Below, one piece after another: positions 17,004-26,027 of a stretch of DNA of 64,000 nt. The first letter of the stretch is position 1. The number at the start of each line of letters is the position of its first letter. Made by a program: the position numbers and the translations under genes. The notes under the pieces are model-generated. The model was not told where the DNA came from, searched no databases, and worked only from the letters and a program-made list of their open reading frames with translations. Source of the DNA: Streptomyces sp. CB01635 (GTDB lineage Bacteria > Actinomycetota > Actinomycetes > Streptomycetales > Streptomycetaceae); assembly GCF_002803065.1 (NCBI RefSeq), contig NZ_NNBL01000003.1:267460-331459 (forward strand), given 5' to 3'.

Positions 17004-17330
17004 TCAGCCCTGGGCCTCGATCTCGGCATCGGCGACGGCGATGGCGATGCCGAGTGCCTCGGTGATGTTGCCCGCTGCCGCCATGACGCGGGCGGTGCCC
17101 ACGATGGGCGCGATGGCGACCAGGACGTCCTGCAGCCGCTCGGCGGTCAGGCCGGCCTTGAGAGCGGGGTCGATGTGGGCCGCGTAGGAGATCGGCGGGG
17201 CGTCCGAGGCGGCGAGTGCCGCGATGCGCGTGAGGATGAGCATGTCCGGGGTCAGCCCGCAACGCTCGATCGAATCGACCGTCATGGCGGCCAAGGTGTC
17301 CAGGACAGGGGTTTCGGATGCAGTGGACAT
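17004..17330 (-). CDS. Carboxymuconolactone decarboxylase (CMD) family protein
   Basis: 108-residue all-helical protein (LTRIAALAASDAPPISYAAH, then LTAERLQDVLVAIAPIVGTA) matching the CMD fold. It has a single cysteine (Cys24) and no CxxC, so an AhpD-type peroxidase role is unlikely and a small decarboxylase or structural role is more plausible. ATG 17330 has an AGGAGG at the right distance; the open frame extends further upstream but is Arg/Pro-rich and noncoding in appearance. The gene is monocistronic, and the 220 bp to the NmrA-like gene show nothing. Confidence 0.8.
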   Translation of the reverse strand: MSTASETPVLDTLAAMTVDSIERCGLTPDMLILTRIAALAASDAPPISYAAHIDPALKAGLTAERLQDVLVAIAPIVGTARVMAAAGNITEALGIAIAVADAEIEAQG

Positions 17331-17657
17331 GTCGCACGTCCTCCTGGCGAGTTCCAAGCCCGAGGGTGATGTGAGGCGGAAGGAACCGAGTTCCGCTTGG
17401 GTGGGGCCTCGCTTCAACCCTAGAACCCCTCCGGGCCTCACGCAGGGGACGCAAGGCTCGCCGCGACATGGGGGCAGGCGTCCAGCACGGTGCGCCACTC
17501 TGACCTGCGCGGATGGTCCGGGAACCACTCACCGAGCGCTGCCGGTCAGGCACCCCGAGGTGCGAAGTGATCCCCGCGGGCAGAGATTGGAAGGAGCCCG
17601 ATCGGCCGAGCATGAACGCGCGGTTGCGCGAGGCCGTACGACGCGAAGGAGCCGGCA
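17331..17657. other. Divergent intergenic region
   Basis: 327 bp between the CMD gene (minus) and the DUF7144 gene (plus). It carries the AGGAGG of the former and the AAGGAG of the latter. I find no clear palindrome or promoter pair and no small gene. Confidence 0.5.
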
Positions 17658-18092
17658 ATGGCCAGCAACGTGAGTGGAACAGGCTCGGGTACGGCGAGGA
17701 GTTCGCCGAGCACAGGCATAGGCAGCGGCTGGCTGGTCTTCGCCGCCGTCCTCATGGTCTTCGGCGGCCTGATGATGCTCTTCCAGGGCATCGCGGCCAT
17801 CGCGAAGGACGACGTGTTCGTCGTCACCCGCCACTACGTGTATCAGTTCGATCTCACCGCATGGGGCTGGATCCATCTCATCCTGGGCGTCATCATCGCT
17901 CTCGTCGGAGTCGCCCTCCTGTTCACGGGCGCCACCTGGGCCAGGGTTGTCGGCGTTGTGCTGACCGGCCTGGCCATGCTCGCGAACTTCCTGTGGGCCC
18001 CCTACGCACCGTTGTGGGCCATCGTCCTGATCGCGATCAACGCTTTCGTGATCTGGGCGCTGTGCGCCGCACCCAGCCCGTCGGAGCGATGA
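17658..18092 (+). CDS. DUF7144 family four-helix membrane protein
   Basis: 144 residues. A Ser/Gly/Thr-rich cytoplasmic start (1-22) is followed by four membrane helices: 24-46 (LVFAAVLMVFGGLMMLFQGI), 68-90, 93-112 and 116-135. The WLVFAAVLM..GG..M and WIHLILG motifs are those of the actinobacterial DUF7144 family, whose function is unknown. ATG 17658 is preceded by AAGGAG. An amphi-Trp protein gene follows 70 bp later. Confidence 0.8.
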   Translation: MASNVSGTGSGTARSSPSTGIGSGWLVFAAVLMVFGGLMMLFQGIAAIAKDDVFVVTRHYVYQFDLTAWGWIHLILGVIIALVGVALLFTGATWARVVGVVLTGLAMLANFLWAPYAPLWAIVLIAINAFVIWALCAAPSPSER

Positions 18093-18162
18093 GGCAGGGG
18101 CTTGTCCTGATGTCCTCGCGCCGCGGCCCCACACCCGGGCCGTCACTGGACCGGAGACACCT

Positions 18163-18543
18163 ATGAAGGACCTCAAATTTGAGCAGAAGCGCTCGCTGTC
18201 ACGCCTTGAAGCGGCTGACCAGCTCTCGGCGCTCGCAGCAGCACTGAGGGAAGGCGGGGATGCCGAACTGGAACTCGGTTCCGCGACGCTGAGCCTGCGG
18301 GTTCCCGACGCCCTTCGCAGTGAGGTGGAGGTCGAGGTCGGCAACGGCGAGATCGAGCTGGAGATCGAGTTCAAGTGGCCGACGGCCCCGACCCGGACAG
18401 CGCCATCGCGGACGGCCGCGGGCACGGAAAAGGCCACAGCGCGAAAGAGCGTGCCCGCCAAACCAAGGCGCAGCACGACGGGCTCCGCCGGCAGAAGCAA
18501 AAGCGGGAAGCAGTCTGCCACGAGGACCAGGAAGACGTCCTGA
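18163..18543 (+). CDS. Amphi-Trp domain protein with basic C-terminal tail
   Basis: 126 residues. The first 70 form the amphi-Trp domain (KFEQKRSLSRLEAADQLSAL, then the acidic VEVEVGNGEIELEIEFKW). The last 50 are Lys, Arg, Ser, Thr and Ala-rich, like a nucleic-acid-binding tail. The domain is widespread in archaea and actinobacteria without an established biochemical role. ATG 18163 follows a GGAGAC. Codon use matches the neighbours. Confidence 0.8.
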   Translation: MKDLKFEQKRSLSRLEAADQLSALAAALREGGDAELELGSATLSLRVPDALRSEVEVEVGNGEIELEIEFKWPTAPTRTAPSRTAAGTEKATARKSVPAKPRRSTTGSAGRSKSGKQSATRTRKTS

Positions 18544-18868
18544 GCAGAGCCGAGGACCGGTCCGGCCGCTGGAACCGCGTCAGAGCCGTGCGCGGCGTCG
18601 CGCGATGTGCAGGCCGAGGAGTCCTTCGACGACGCCGCGAACCTCACGCCTCTGCTCGGCCGGTCAGCGGCAGGCGTTGAGCTGCGCACGGCGACCGGAG
18701 GGACGTGCCCCAGCGTGAACACCCCGCACGTAACGCTGACGTCGTAGGCACTGGACGTCGAGCCCCGGAACGGCTTCGCGTTCGGTCTCCCGATTGCGTC
18801 GGCTGGACGCTATGGTCTGCGCCCCAGGTGAGAGTCGCTGGTTCGCGAGGGCGAGGTGCGAGGACCCG
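18544..18868. other. Intergenic region before the sigma-factor gene
   Basis: 325 bp of GC-rich sequence between co-oriented genes. A TATGGT at 18811 is a possible -10 element, but I see no partner at proper distance. No convincing small gene or hairpin. Confidence 0.4.
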
Positions 18869-19948
18869 ATGGCCACAGACCCGTGGAGCACGAGGCGAGG
18901 GGCGCCACGCGGTGGTGACGAGCGGTGGCCGCGCATCTGGAGTCACCGTGAGCAGCTCCTGACGGTGGCGCGCCGCAGATCCGTGAGTGCGGAGGACGCG
19001 GAGGACGCCGTGCAAGAGGCGATGCTACGTGCCGTGGAGCGGCCCGAGTCGGACGACGACCGGCTCGGCGACTGGCTGAAGACCGTAACCGTGCGGCTGT
19101 GTGCCGACCGGTATCAGCAGGTCCGCCGGGAGGTGGAGGCGGGCCGTCGGGCCGTGGCCGCCGCTGCGGTCGCGGCCCCGCTCGATGAGGCGGTCTGCGA
19201 CCGGGACGAGGCGAGGTGGCTGGCGCGCAGGAGCGGGGAGCTGCCGGCCCGGCAGACCGAGGCCCTGCGCCTGAGGGCCGAGGATCTTGACGTGGGTCAG
19301 GTGGCCCGGCGGATGGGGCTCAGCTATCGCACGGTGGAGTCGCTCCTTGCCCGAGCCCGGCGCACTCTGCGCCACACGCTGGCCGGCACTCTGTCCGCCC
19401 TGGCCGCCTGGTCGTGTGGGTATCCGGTGCGGCGACTCGGCGCGGCCGGGCAGGCCGCGGTCGCCTCCACGGCAGCAGTCGCCTCCACCGCGGCGGCCGT
19501 GGCCGTTCTCGGTTTCGCCGTGCCGGCTCCGTCTCGGCCCGCGCCGCCGCGTCCCGCTCCGTCTTCCGTTCGCCAGACGCAGCCGGCGCAGGCCGGGTCC
19601 GTGCCCGACAGGGGCGTCGAGGCGATGCCTTCCGCGACCGGTTCCGCCGCGGATCCCGGCCGCGGCGTGCGTCCGGGCCGCAGCAACAGTGCGCCGACGG
19701 CGGGCCGCAACGCCCTGGGCTTCAAGCTGTCGGGGCCGGCGGGGGAGTCGGCGCCGCCCCGGGTGAGCGTCCCGTCCGAGCTGCGGCTTCCCTCACTTCC
19801 TGAGCAGCCTTCCACTGCGGAGCCCGGCCTCCCCGACGTTCCTACGGCGTCCGAAGTGCCGAAGACACTGCCCTCCGCCCTGCCGTCCGATGCAGTGCCC
19901 GGCGGATCCGCCCCGTGTGAGCCCGGCGTCCTACGACGCCTTGGGTGA
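18869..19948 (+). CDS. Sigma-70 family (ECF-type) sigma factor with membrane-anchored C-terminal extension
   Basis: 359 residues. Region 2 (about 28-88, EDAEDAVQEAMLRAVERP) and region 4 (about 120-170, LPARQTEALRLRAEDLDVGQ, then VARRMGLSYRTVESLLARAR) are present. A hydrophobic Ala/Val segment at about 194-219 follows, then a 140-residue Pro/Ser/Ala-rich tail that would lie outside the membrane. No anti-sigma gene is adjacent, so the anchor itself may control activity. ATG 18869 has CGAGG 5 bp upstream; an upstream in-frame ATG at 18794 lacks one. The last 18 bp overlap the convergent lytic transglycosylase gene. Confidence 0.8.
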   Translation: MATDPWSTRRGAPRGGDERWPRIWSHREQLLTVARRRSVSAEDAEDAVQEAMLRAVERPESDDDRLGDWLKTVTVRLCADRYQQVRREVEAGRRAVAAAAVAAPLDEAVCDRDEARWLARRSGELPARQTEALRLRAEDLDVGQVARRMGLSYRTVESLLARARRTLRHTLAGTLSALAAWSCGYPVRRLGAAGQAAVASTAAVASTAAAVAVLGFAVPAPSRPAPPRPAPSSVRQTQPAQAGSVPDRGVEAMPSATGSAADPGRGVRPGRSNSAPTAGRNALGFKLSGPAGESAPPRVSVPSELRLPSLPEQPSTAEPGLPDVPTASEVPKTLPSALPSDAVPGGSAPCEPGVLRRLG

Positions 19949-21064
19949 GGGGAGCAGGGGGGACGGGCCGTACCCGGGTGACGGCAGCCGCAGGGAGGGC
20001 AGCGGGATCGGTTTCGGATCGTGGGACGGGGGCCGCTCGGTCGGGAGGCCGGGCAGCGTCGGCTTCGACTCGTGCCCTTCATTCCCGTTGTCGCCCGGAG
20101 GGGTGCTCTGCCCCGAGGGCGTGGCGGGCTGCTTCGACTCGTGGTCGTCCTTGTCCGGCTGGTACGACGGTTCGCGCTCGCCGGGGTGTCCGGCGGTCGC
20201 GACGGCTTGGTGCGCGTAGACCCGCATCCAGCTCAGCACCAGCTCCAGATACGAATCGGAATGGTTGTAGGCGAGCACGGCCTGACGGATACCGGCGTGC
20301 TGTGACAGGTCGCCGCCCGCCGTGCACAGATACCGCCCGGCGGCCAGCCAGGCGTCGTCGACCTGGTGCGGGTCGCGTACCCCGTCGCCGTTGCCGTCGC
20401 TGCCCCAGCGCCGCCAGGTGGACGGGATGAACTGGGCAGGGCCGACGGCGCGGTCCCAGACACGGTCGCCGTCCCAGGCACCGTGGTCGCTGTCGTGGAT
20501 GGCCGCCACGCCCGGACTGCCGTCAAGTCGTGGGCCGAGTATCGGACTTCGGGTACGGCCCTGCGCGTCCAGGGCCCCACCACGGGCATGTCCGGACTCC
20601 ACCCGGCCGATCGCCGCGAGCAGCGGTACCTTGATCCCGCACCCCGGCGCCTCGGACGCCAGCTCCTTCACCGCGCCCTGGTATGCCGCGAGGACCCGGC
20701 CCGGAATCCCGTAGGCCGTCGCCGCCACCGACAGTGTTTCGGCGTCGCCGCCCTCGCCCCTGTCCTTCAACGGCACCGGACGCGTCCCCGGTATGACCAC
20801 CGGCGCATCGGGATACAGGGGCGGGCTGCCGCCACTCGCCTGGGACGGCGCAGCGGACGGACTTTGGGCCGCCACCGGCGACAGTGCAAGCTGCCAGACC
20901 GCCGCCGTCGCCATGCCGCCGGTCGCGGCGACGGCAACTGCCCCGCTGAGGATCTGGCGCCAGAGCAGTGATCTGTGCGTGCCGCCGCGGACGCGGGCGC
21001 GGCTTGTGCCTCGGCCGTCACGTCCCGTACGTCCCCTCGTACGGCGGTCCGTGGCACGGTCCAT
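19931..21064 (-). CDS. Membrane-anchored lytic murein transglycosylase (MltB-like)
   Basis: 377 residues: Arg-rich cytoplasmic start (1-30), one membrane helix (about 34-58), a Pro/Ser linker, then the SLT domain (about 115-285) with LLAAIGRVESGHA (catalytic Glu), AVGPAQFIPSTWRRWGSDGN and NGDGVRDPHQVDDAWLAAGR, all typical of the MltB/SLT_2 group that cleaves peptidoglycan to 1,6-anhydro-muropeptides. A Pro-rich tail of 90 residues follows. ATG 21064 has GGTGAG before it; a GTG at 21076 overlapping the binding-protein stop is the alternative start. It is the last gene of the ABC operon. Confidence 0.85.
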   Translation of the reverse strand: MDRATDRRTRGRTGRDGRGTSRARVRGGTHRSLLWRQILSGAVAVAATGGMATAAVWQLALSPVAAQSPSAAPSQASGGSPPLYPDAPVVIPGTRPVPLKDRGEGGDAETLSVAATAYGIPGRVLAAYQGAVKELASEAPGCGIKVPLLAAIGRVESGHARGGALDAQGRTRSPILGPRLDGSPGVAAIHDSDHGAWDGDRVWDRAVGPAQFIPSTWRRWGSDGNGDGVRDPHQVDDAWLAAGRYLCTAGGDLSQHAGIRQAVLAYNHSDSYLELVLSWMRVYAHQAVATAGHPGEREPSYQPDKDDHESKQPATPSGQSTPPGDNGNEGHESKPTLPGLPTERPPSHDPKPIPLPSLRLPSPGYGPSPLLPSPKAS

Positions 21065-21072
21065 GGGGCGGC

Positions 21073-22464
21073 TCACCAGCAGAACGCCTTTCCACCGGAC
21101 ATCGCCGTCCATCTGCCTCCCGAACCGCGCATCCCGAAGGCGCACTTGGTGTCGGTGGTCCCCTTGCCCGCGACGTAGGTCAGCGGAACGGTCAGGCCGT
21201 CGAAGCGCTGCCCGCGGAAGGTGGTGAGCTCCTTGATCAGACCCGCCCTGCTGATCTCGCCCGCGCCGCGCGCCGCCTTCTCGAACACCTTCGCAGAGGC
21301 CCAGCCCTGCGCGGCCGCCGGGCCGGGCGCCTTCCCGCCGCCGTACTTGTTCCAGGCGGAGTCGAACTGGCCGAAGCCCGCCGCTGCCGAGCCCGTGAAG
21401 GGGAACGCGGGCGTCACTGCGAGTACGTCCTTGAGGCCGGGCTTGGAGGCGGTGGCGCCGTCCACCGTGGCGCCCGGCTGCAGGAACTGCGGGGTGAAGT
21501 TCTGCCGGCTGCAGGACGAGGCGACCCTGTTCACGGTGTTGGGGTCCCCGGTGACCAGCATCAGCTCGACGCCCGCGTTGCGCGCCTGGATGCACTCGGC
21601 CGTGAAGTCTGGTTGCGTCACCGAGATCTTCGCGTTGTACACGGGATCGAGGCCATAGCGCTCGGCCGCCTTGCCGCTGCCGAAGAACCGGTCCTGGACA
21701 TGCGTGCACGCCTCGGAATCGGTGCAGAAGAGAGCGCCGAGCTTCTTGCCCTTGCCGTATTTCGCGCCGACCTGGGCGAGGCCGTCGAGCGCGGAGTTGG
21801 TGCCGGGGCACTCGCTGAACAGCATCGGGCTCGCGGTCCATGCGGTGGTCGAGCAGTCTCCGCCGACGACGGGGACCTTCTTCTTCTCGACGTAGCTCTT
21901 CCAGGCGTTCATGGTCTGCGTGGTGGTGAACGAGGCGACGATCGCGACCACCTTGCGCTGCTCGACCAGCTCCTGCATCTGGCTGCGGCCCTTGGACGCG
22001 TCGGCGCCGTCGTCCATGACGATCACCTGGACCTTGCGCCCGTTGATCCCGCCCTGCGCGTTGACGGTCGCCGCCCAGGCCTGCAGGGCGCGCGGGCCCT
22101 GCGCGAACGCGACGCCGCCGGGCCCCGAGGTCGTCCCGACGCTGCCGATGACGATGGGCCCGCCGCCGCCCTTGGTCGTCTTGCCCCCGCTGCCCGAGGC
22201 GGAGCCGCCGCTGCTGCTGCCGTTGCCGGTGCCCGCCCCGCTCCCGGACGCCGCGTCACCCGACGCGGCCTCGCCCGATGTGGCATCGGCCGATCCATCG
22301 GCGCCGACGGTGGTGTCCGCGCCGGCGGCCCCGGTGGCGACTTGGCCCCCGCCGCCGACGGAACGGACGACGGTGTCGTGGTCGACCCGGCTGCCGCAGG
22401 CGGCGAGCACCAGGCTCAGCGCCGCCACGGCCGCCGCTGTGGCGCGCGTACGGGTTGGGATCAT
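21073..22464 (-). CDS. Branched-chain amino-acid-type ABC transporter substrate-binding lipoprotein
   Basis: 463 residues. The LVLAACGS lipobox places the lipidated Cys at 23. Residues 40-95 are a Gly/Ser/Ala-rich linker, and the Leu/Ile/Val-binding protein fold (type I periplasmic binding protein) follows: PIVIGSVGTTSGPGG, LQAWAATVNAQGGINGRKVQ, VVAIVASFTTTQTMNAWKSY. ATG 22464 is set by a GGAGGA 5 bp upstream. It supplies the Liv-type permease and ATPases encoded upstream; the ligand could be an amino acid, urea/amide or another small polar molecule. Confidence 0.9.
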   Translation of the reverse strand: MIPTRTRATAAAVAALSLVLAACGSRVDHDTVVRSVGGGGQVATGAAGADTTVGADGSADATSGEAASGDAASGSGAGTGNGSSSGGSASGSGGKTTKGGGGPIVIGSVGTTSGPGGVAFAQGPRALQAWAATVNAQGGINGRKVQVIVMDDGADASKGRSQMQELVEQRKVVAIVASFTTTQTMNAWKSYVEKKKVPVVGGDCSTTAWTASPMLFSECPGTNSALDGLAQVGAKYGKGKKLGALFCTDSEACTHVQDRFFGSGKAAERYGLDPVYNAKISVTQPDFTAECIQARNAGVELMLVTGDPNTVNRVASSCSRQNFTPQFLQPGATVDGATASKPGLKDVLAVTPAFPFTGSAAAGFGQFDSAWNKYGGGKAPGPAAAQGWASAKVFEKAARGAGEISRAGLIKELTTFRGQRFDGLTVPLTYVAGKGTTDTKCAFGMRGSGGRWTAMSGGKAFCW

Positions 22465-22540
22465 GGTCTCCTCCACGGAGCGGGTACGAAGTCATGCGCG
22501 TCATGCGCGTGCTGCGGTCGGTGGCAGGGCCCGACGGGGG

Positions 22541-23236
22541 TCAGGTGTGGGCGCCGAGGTACTGGGCGATCAGCCGGTCGCTGTCCAACTCTCCTGGCTC
22601 TCCGGCGAATTCGATGCGGCCGCGGTTCATCAGATAGACGTAGTCGGCCAGTTCGAGGGCGCGTGCGACGTACTGCTCGACGAGGAGCAGTGCGCGGCCG
22701 TCGTCGGCCAGCCGGCCGAGAAACTCGAAGATCTCGTCGACGACCACAGGTGCGAGGCCCATCGACACCTCGTCGAGCAGCACGTAGTCGGCGTCGGCGA
22801 CATAGGCGTGGGCGAGCGCCAGCATTTGCTGCTGGCCGCCGCTCAGCGATCCCGCGAGCTGGCCGAGTTTCTGGCTCAGAGCGGGGAAGGCGGAGACGGC
22901 GCGCTCGACGGCCTCGTCCAGGTCGCCGCCCGCCGCCTGGATGAGGATGTTCTCCTTCACGGTCAGGGTCGGGAACACCCCGCGCCCTTCGGGGACATGG
23001 CAGACACCGTTGCGGGCCAGGGTGTGCGGGCGCTTGCCCGTGAGGTCCTTTCCGTCCACGCTCAGGCGTCCGGAGGAGGGTGTGAGGAGGCCGGACGCGA
23101 CCCTCAACAGGGTTGTCTTTCCAGCACCGTTGGTGCCGAGCAGGGCCACCACGGACTTCGGGGGGAGCCACAGACAGACGTCGCGCAGGACGCGTGTGCC
23201 GCCGTATCCGGCGCTTATGTTGTCGAGTTCCAGCAC
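22541..23236 (-). CDS. ABC transporter ATP-binding protein, LivF type
   Basis: 231 residues. Walker A GTNGAGKTT (about 33-41), signature LSGGQQQM, Walker B YVLLDEVSMGL and a switch His in LLLVEQYV. HVPEGRGVFPTLTV is the LivF-specific region. GTG 23236 shares one base with the stop of the LivG gene, so the two ATPases are coupled. 76 bp separate it from the binding-protein gene. Confidence 0.9.
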   Translation of the reverse strand: MLELDNISAGYGGTRVLRDVCLWLPPKSVVALLGTNGAGKTTLLRVASGLLTPSSGRLSVDGKDLTGKRPHTLARNGVCHVPEGRGVFPTLTVKENILIQAAGGDLDEAVERAVSAFPALSQKLGQLAGSLSGGQQQMLALAHAYVADADYVLLDEVSMGLAPVVVDEIFEFLGRLADDGRALLLVEQYVARALELADYVYLMNRGRIEFAGEPGELDSDRLIAQYLGAHT

Positions 23237-24057
23237 TACGCGGCCTCCGATCCCAGGTAGGCGGCGCGCACGGCGGAGCTGGCGCGCACCTCGGCCGGGG
23301 TGCCCTCAAAGATCATCTGACCGAAGTCGAGTACGTACAGGTAGTCGCAGACCGCCATGACGAGACCCATGTCGTGTTCCACGAGCAGGACACCACAGCC
23401 GCGTTCGGCCACGACCCTGGTGACGATCTCGCCGAACTTCTCGGTCTCCGCGGTGTCGAGGCCGGACGACGGCTCGTCGAGCAGCAGCATCGAGAAGTCG
23501 CCGGCCAGGACCCGGCCGAGGTCGACGAGGCGGCGCTGCCCTGTGGAGAGCGAGCCCGCGATCTCGTGGCGCAGGGCGCGCAGGCCGCACAGTTCGAGGA
23601 CCCCCTCGGTGGCGGCGCGCACGGCCTTTGTCTCGGCGGGGGTGGACAGGAGCTGCTTGAGGGGGTGACTGCGGGCCAGTCCTGCCTCGCGCCCGAGGGC
23701 GATGTTCTGCTCGACTGTGAGGGAGTCGAACAGGTCCATCCGCTGGAAGGTCCGCCCGAGGCCGAGCTGGGCGCGGGCGGCGGGTGGGCGGCCGGTGATG
23801 TCCTTGCCGAAGAGGTGGATCTCCCCTTGGGAGGGGCGCAGCAGCCCGGAGCAGGCATTGAAGGTGGTGGTCTTGCCCGCGCCGTTGGGGCCGATGAGTC
23901 CGGTGACGCGGCCGAGGGGTGCGTCGAAGGCGGCCGAGTCCACGGCGGTGTTGCCGCCGAAACGGATGGTGAGGTCCTTGATCTGCAGGCCCGTCGACTC
24001 CGCGTCGGCCGCGCTCTCGGCCTCCCTCGGCCCCATGGAGTCGTTGCCCTCGCTCAT
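23236..24057 (-). CDS. ABC transporter ATP-binding protein, LivG type
   Basis: 273 residues. A short acidic start (1-24) precedes the ATPase: GPNGAGKTTTFNACSGLLRP (Walker A), LGRTFQRMDLFDSLTVEQNI (LivG-type), signature LSTGQRRLVDLGRVLA, and Walker B MLLLDEPSSGLD. The signature has Ser-Thr-Gly where Ser-Gly-Gly is usual, a common variant. ATG 24057 overlaps the permease stop (ATGA). Confidence 0.9.
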   Translation of the reverse strand: MSEGNDSMGPREAESAADAESTGLQIKDLTIRFGGNTAVDSAAFDAPLGRVTGLIGPNGAGKTTTFNACSGLLRPSQGEIHLFGKDITGRPPAARAQLGLGRTFQRMDLFDSLTVEQNIALGREAGLARSHPLKQLLSTPAETKAVRAATEGVLELCGLRALRHEIAGSLSTGQRRLVDLGRVLAGDFSMLLLDEPSSGLDTAETEKFGEIVTRVVAERGCGVLLVEHDMGLVMAVCDYLYVLDFGQMIFEGTPAEVRASSAVRAAYLGSEAA

Positions 24058-26027
24058 CGCGCGACCTCCTTCGTCAGTCCCGCGCCGACCCGGACCCTCG
24101 CGGGCCGGGCCTGGGCGCGACGCGCCTTCCTGGCCGCCGTCAGGCGCTGGGCCGCGGGGCCCGGTGCATCGAGACGCTCGTCGGACCGCGAACCCGCCGG
24201 CTCTTCGGGCGGCTGCCCGGTGCCGCGGCGCCGGGCAGCGCCCGCCTCGTACAGCGCGACGAGGAGCGCGCCGAAGCCGAAGAGCACCGGGAGCGCCTGG
24301 GCGAAGGTGCCATTGGTGAGGTACGCCGGGACCACCGCGACCAGCACCGCTGCGAGGGGCGGGCCCGCCGAGCGCAGGCCGGCGCAGAGCACCAGGACGG
24401 TCAGCCAGGTCAGTGAGGTGTACGAGAGGAAGGGTGCGCCCGTCGCCGACTGGCCCTGGGCCGCGTACAGCGCCCCCGCGACCCCGGCGACGAACGCGGA
24501 GATGGCGAAGACGGTGACCCGGGTGACGTTCACTCCGAGGCCGAGGGTGGAGAGCGTCGTCGGCGAGTCGGCCATGGCGCGCAGCAGCCGCCCGAGCCGG
24601 CTGCGGCCGACGAGTGCGATGAGGAGGGATCCGGCGACGGCGAAGGCGAGCAGGACGTAGTAGAAGGCTGCGTCGGTCTCGAAGAGGCCGGGACGGGGCG
24701 CGGGCAGCGTGTTGGTGGCTCCGAACATCCACGACGTTCCGTAGACCGCCCGCTCGAGGAGCAGCCCGAGCCCGAAGGTGGCCAGGGCGAGATACAGGCC
24801 GGAGAGCCGGATCGCGGGGATCGCCACCAGCATGCCCACCGGCACGGCGGCCGCCCCGGCGAGCAGTACGGCGATCAGCCACGGCAGTCCGGCGCCGACC
24901 GCCAGATGCGAGAACGTCGACGCGCCCACCGCGACCAGGGCGGCGTGCGCGAGAGAGACCTGCCCCGAGGTGCGGACAAGCAGCTGCAGCGAGGCGAAGA
25001 TCAGCACGAACACCAACGCCGCCGAATACACGGGAAGTTTGGACTCGGCCACGATCGGTATGCCCGCCGCGAGCACGACCGCGGCGACCGCCAGGATCCG
25101 CGCGGTGGCACGGCTCACCAGCGGCCGGGACGCCGGCGCCGGGCGGTGTCCGCCGATCTCGGTGAGTCTGCCGCGGCCGACCAGGAGGAGCGCCACGAAC
25201 AGCACCACGAACGGCATCGCGGGCGGCAGCCCCGAGAACGTCTCGGAGTGGGACACCCACTTGGTGGCGAGGGCGGCGAGGATGCCGATGAGCAGTCCAC
25301 CGGCGTAGGTCAGCGGGAGGCTGGAGAAGAGTCCGACGGCCGCGGCCCCGTACGCCTGCACCACCAAGAGGGTCAACAGGAGGACGTCCAGACCGAGTTG
25401 AGGGGCAAGCAGGACTCCCGAGGCGGCGGCGAACCAGCAGCCGATGAGCCAGGCCCGGCTGCGCACGGCGAACGCGCTGGTCCCGGAGAGCTCCAGGAGA
25501 TCCGGGTCGTCGACGACGGCTCGCATCCGGACGCCCATCGAGGAGAGCCGGAAGAAGGCGAAGAACCCGAGTGCGCAGACCGCCGCCACGATCGCCGAGG
25601 TCAACTGGTCGATGCCGACATTGACTCCGATCACGGTGACCGTGTCGGTGGGCAGGAAGCCGGGGAAGTCGAGGGCGGCGCCGCCATAGCCCGCGAGCAG
25701 CGCGCTCATGATGACCAGTTGCAGTCCGACGGTGGCAACGATCTTCGTGGCCGCGGTGCCTGCGGCCAGCGAGCGGGTGACGCGTTCCATGAGCAGCGCG
25801 ATGAGCGGCGGTACGACGATCACGGCGACGGCGAGCGCGAGGGGCCAGGGCAGTCCGCGCAGGGTGCGCAGGTCGTAGTAGACGAACGCGGACACGGCGG
25901 CGATGGCACCGTGCGCGAAGTTGAAGATGCCCGACGTCTTGTAGGTGAGCACCAGACCCATGGCAGCGAGACCGTAGACGGATCCGGTGGTGATGCCGAC
26001 GACGAGGAACGGCAGCAGATCACTCAT
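24054..26027 (-). CDS. Fused LivH-LivM ABC permease
   Basis: 657 residues. The first half (1 to about 290) is LivH-like: SDLLPFLVVGITTGSVYGLA, TYKTSGIFNFAHGAIAAVSA. The second half (about 310-600) is LivM-like: SGQVSLAHAALVAVGA, AIRLSGLYLALATFGLGLLL. Both permease halves, normally two genes, are joined. A basic Arg/Ala tail of 50 residues closes the protein. ATG 26027 overlaps the stop of the upstream small gene (ATGA); a GTG at 26045 is less likely. Such fusions are found in actinobacterial Liv systems. Confidence 0.9.
   Translation of the reverse strand: MSDLLPFLVVGITTGSVYGLAAMGLVLTYKTSGIFNFAHGAIAAVSAFVYYDLRTLRGLPWPLALAVAVIVVPPLIALLMERVTRSLAAGTAATKIVATVGLQLVIMSALLAGYGGAALDFPGFLPTDTVTVIGVNVGIDQLTSAIVAAVCALGFFAFFRLSSMGVRMRAVVDDPDLLELSGTSAFAVRSRAWLIGCWFAAASGVLLAPQLGLDVLLLTLLVVQAYGAAAVGLFSSLPLTYAGGLLIGILAALATKWVSHSETFSGLPPAMPFVVLFVALLLVGRGRLTEIGGHRPAPASRPLVSRATARILAVAAVVLAAGIPIVAESKLPVYSAALVFVLIFASLQLLVRTSGQVSLAHAALVAVGASTFSHLAVGAGLPWLIAVLLAGAAAVPVGMLVAIPAIRLSGLYLALATFGLGLLLERAVYGTSWMFGATNTLPAPRPGLFETDAAFYYVLLAFAVAGSLLIALVGRSRLGRLLRAMADSPTTLSTLGLGVNVTRVTVFAISAFVAGVAGALYAAQGQSATGAPFLSYTSLTWLTVLVLCAGLRSAGPPLAAVLVAVVPAYLTNGTFAQALPVLFGFGALLVALYEAGAARRRGTGQPPEEPAGSRSDERLDAPGPAAQRLTAARKARRAQARPARVRVGAGLTKEVAR

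Noticed and set aside
21065..21841. Upstream extension of the lytic transglycosylase frame
   Set aside because: It lies in another frame of the binding-protein gene and shows shadow composition; real start is 21064 or 21076.
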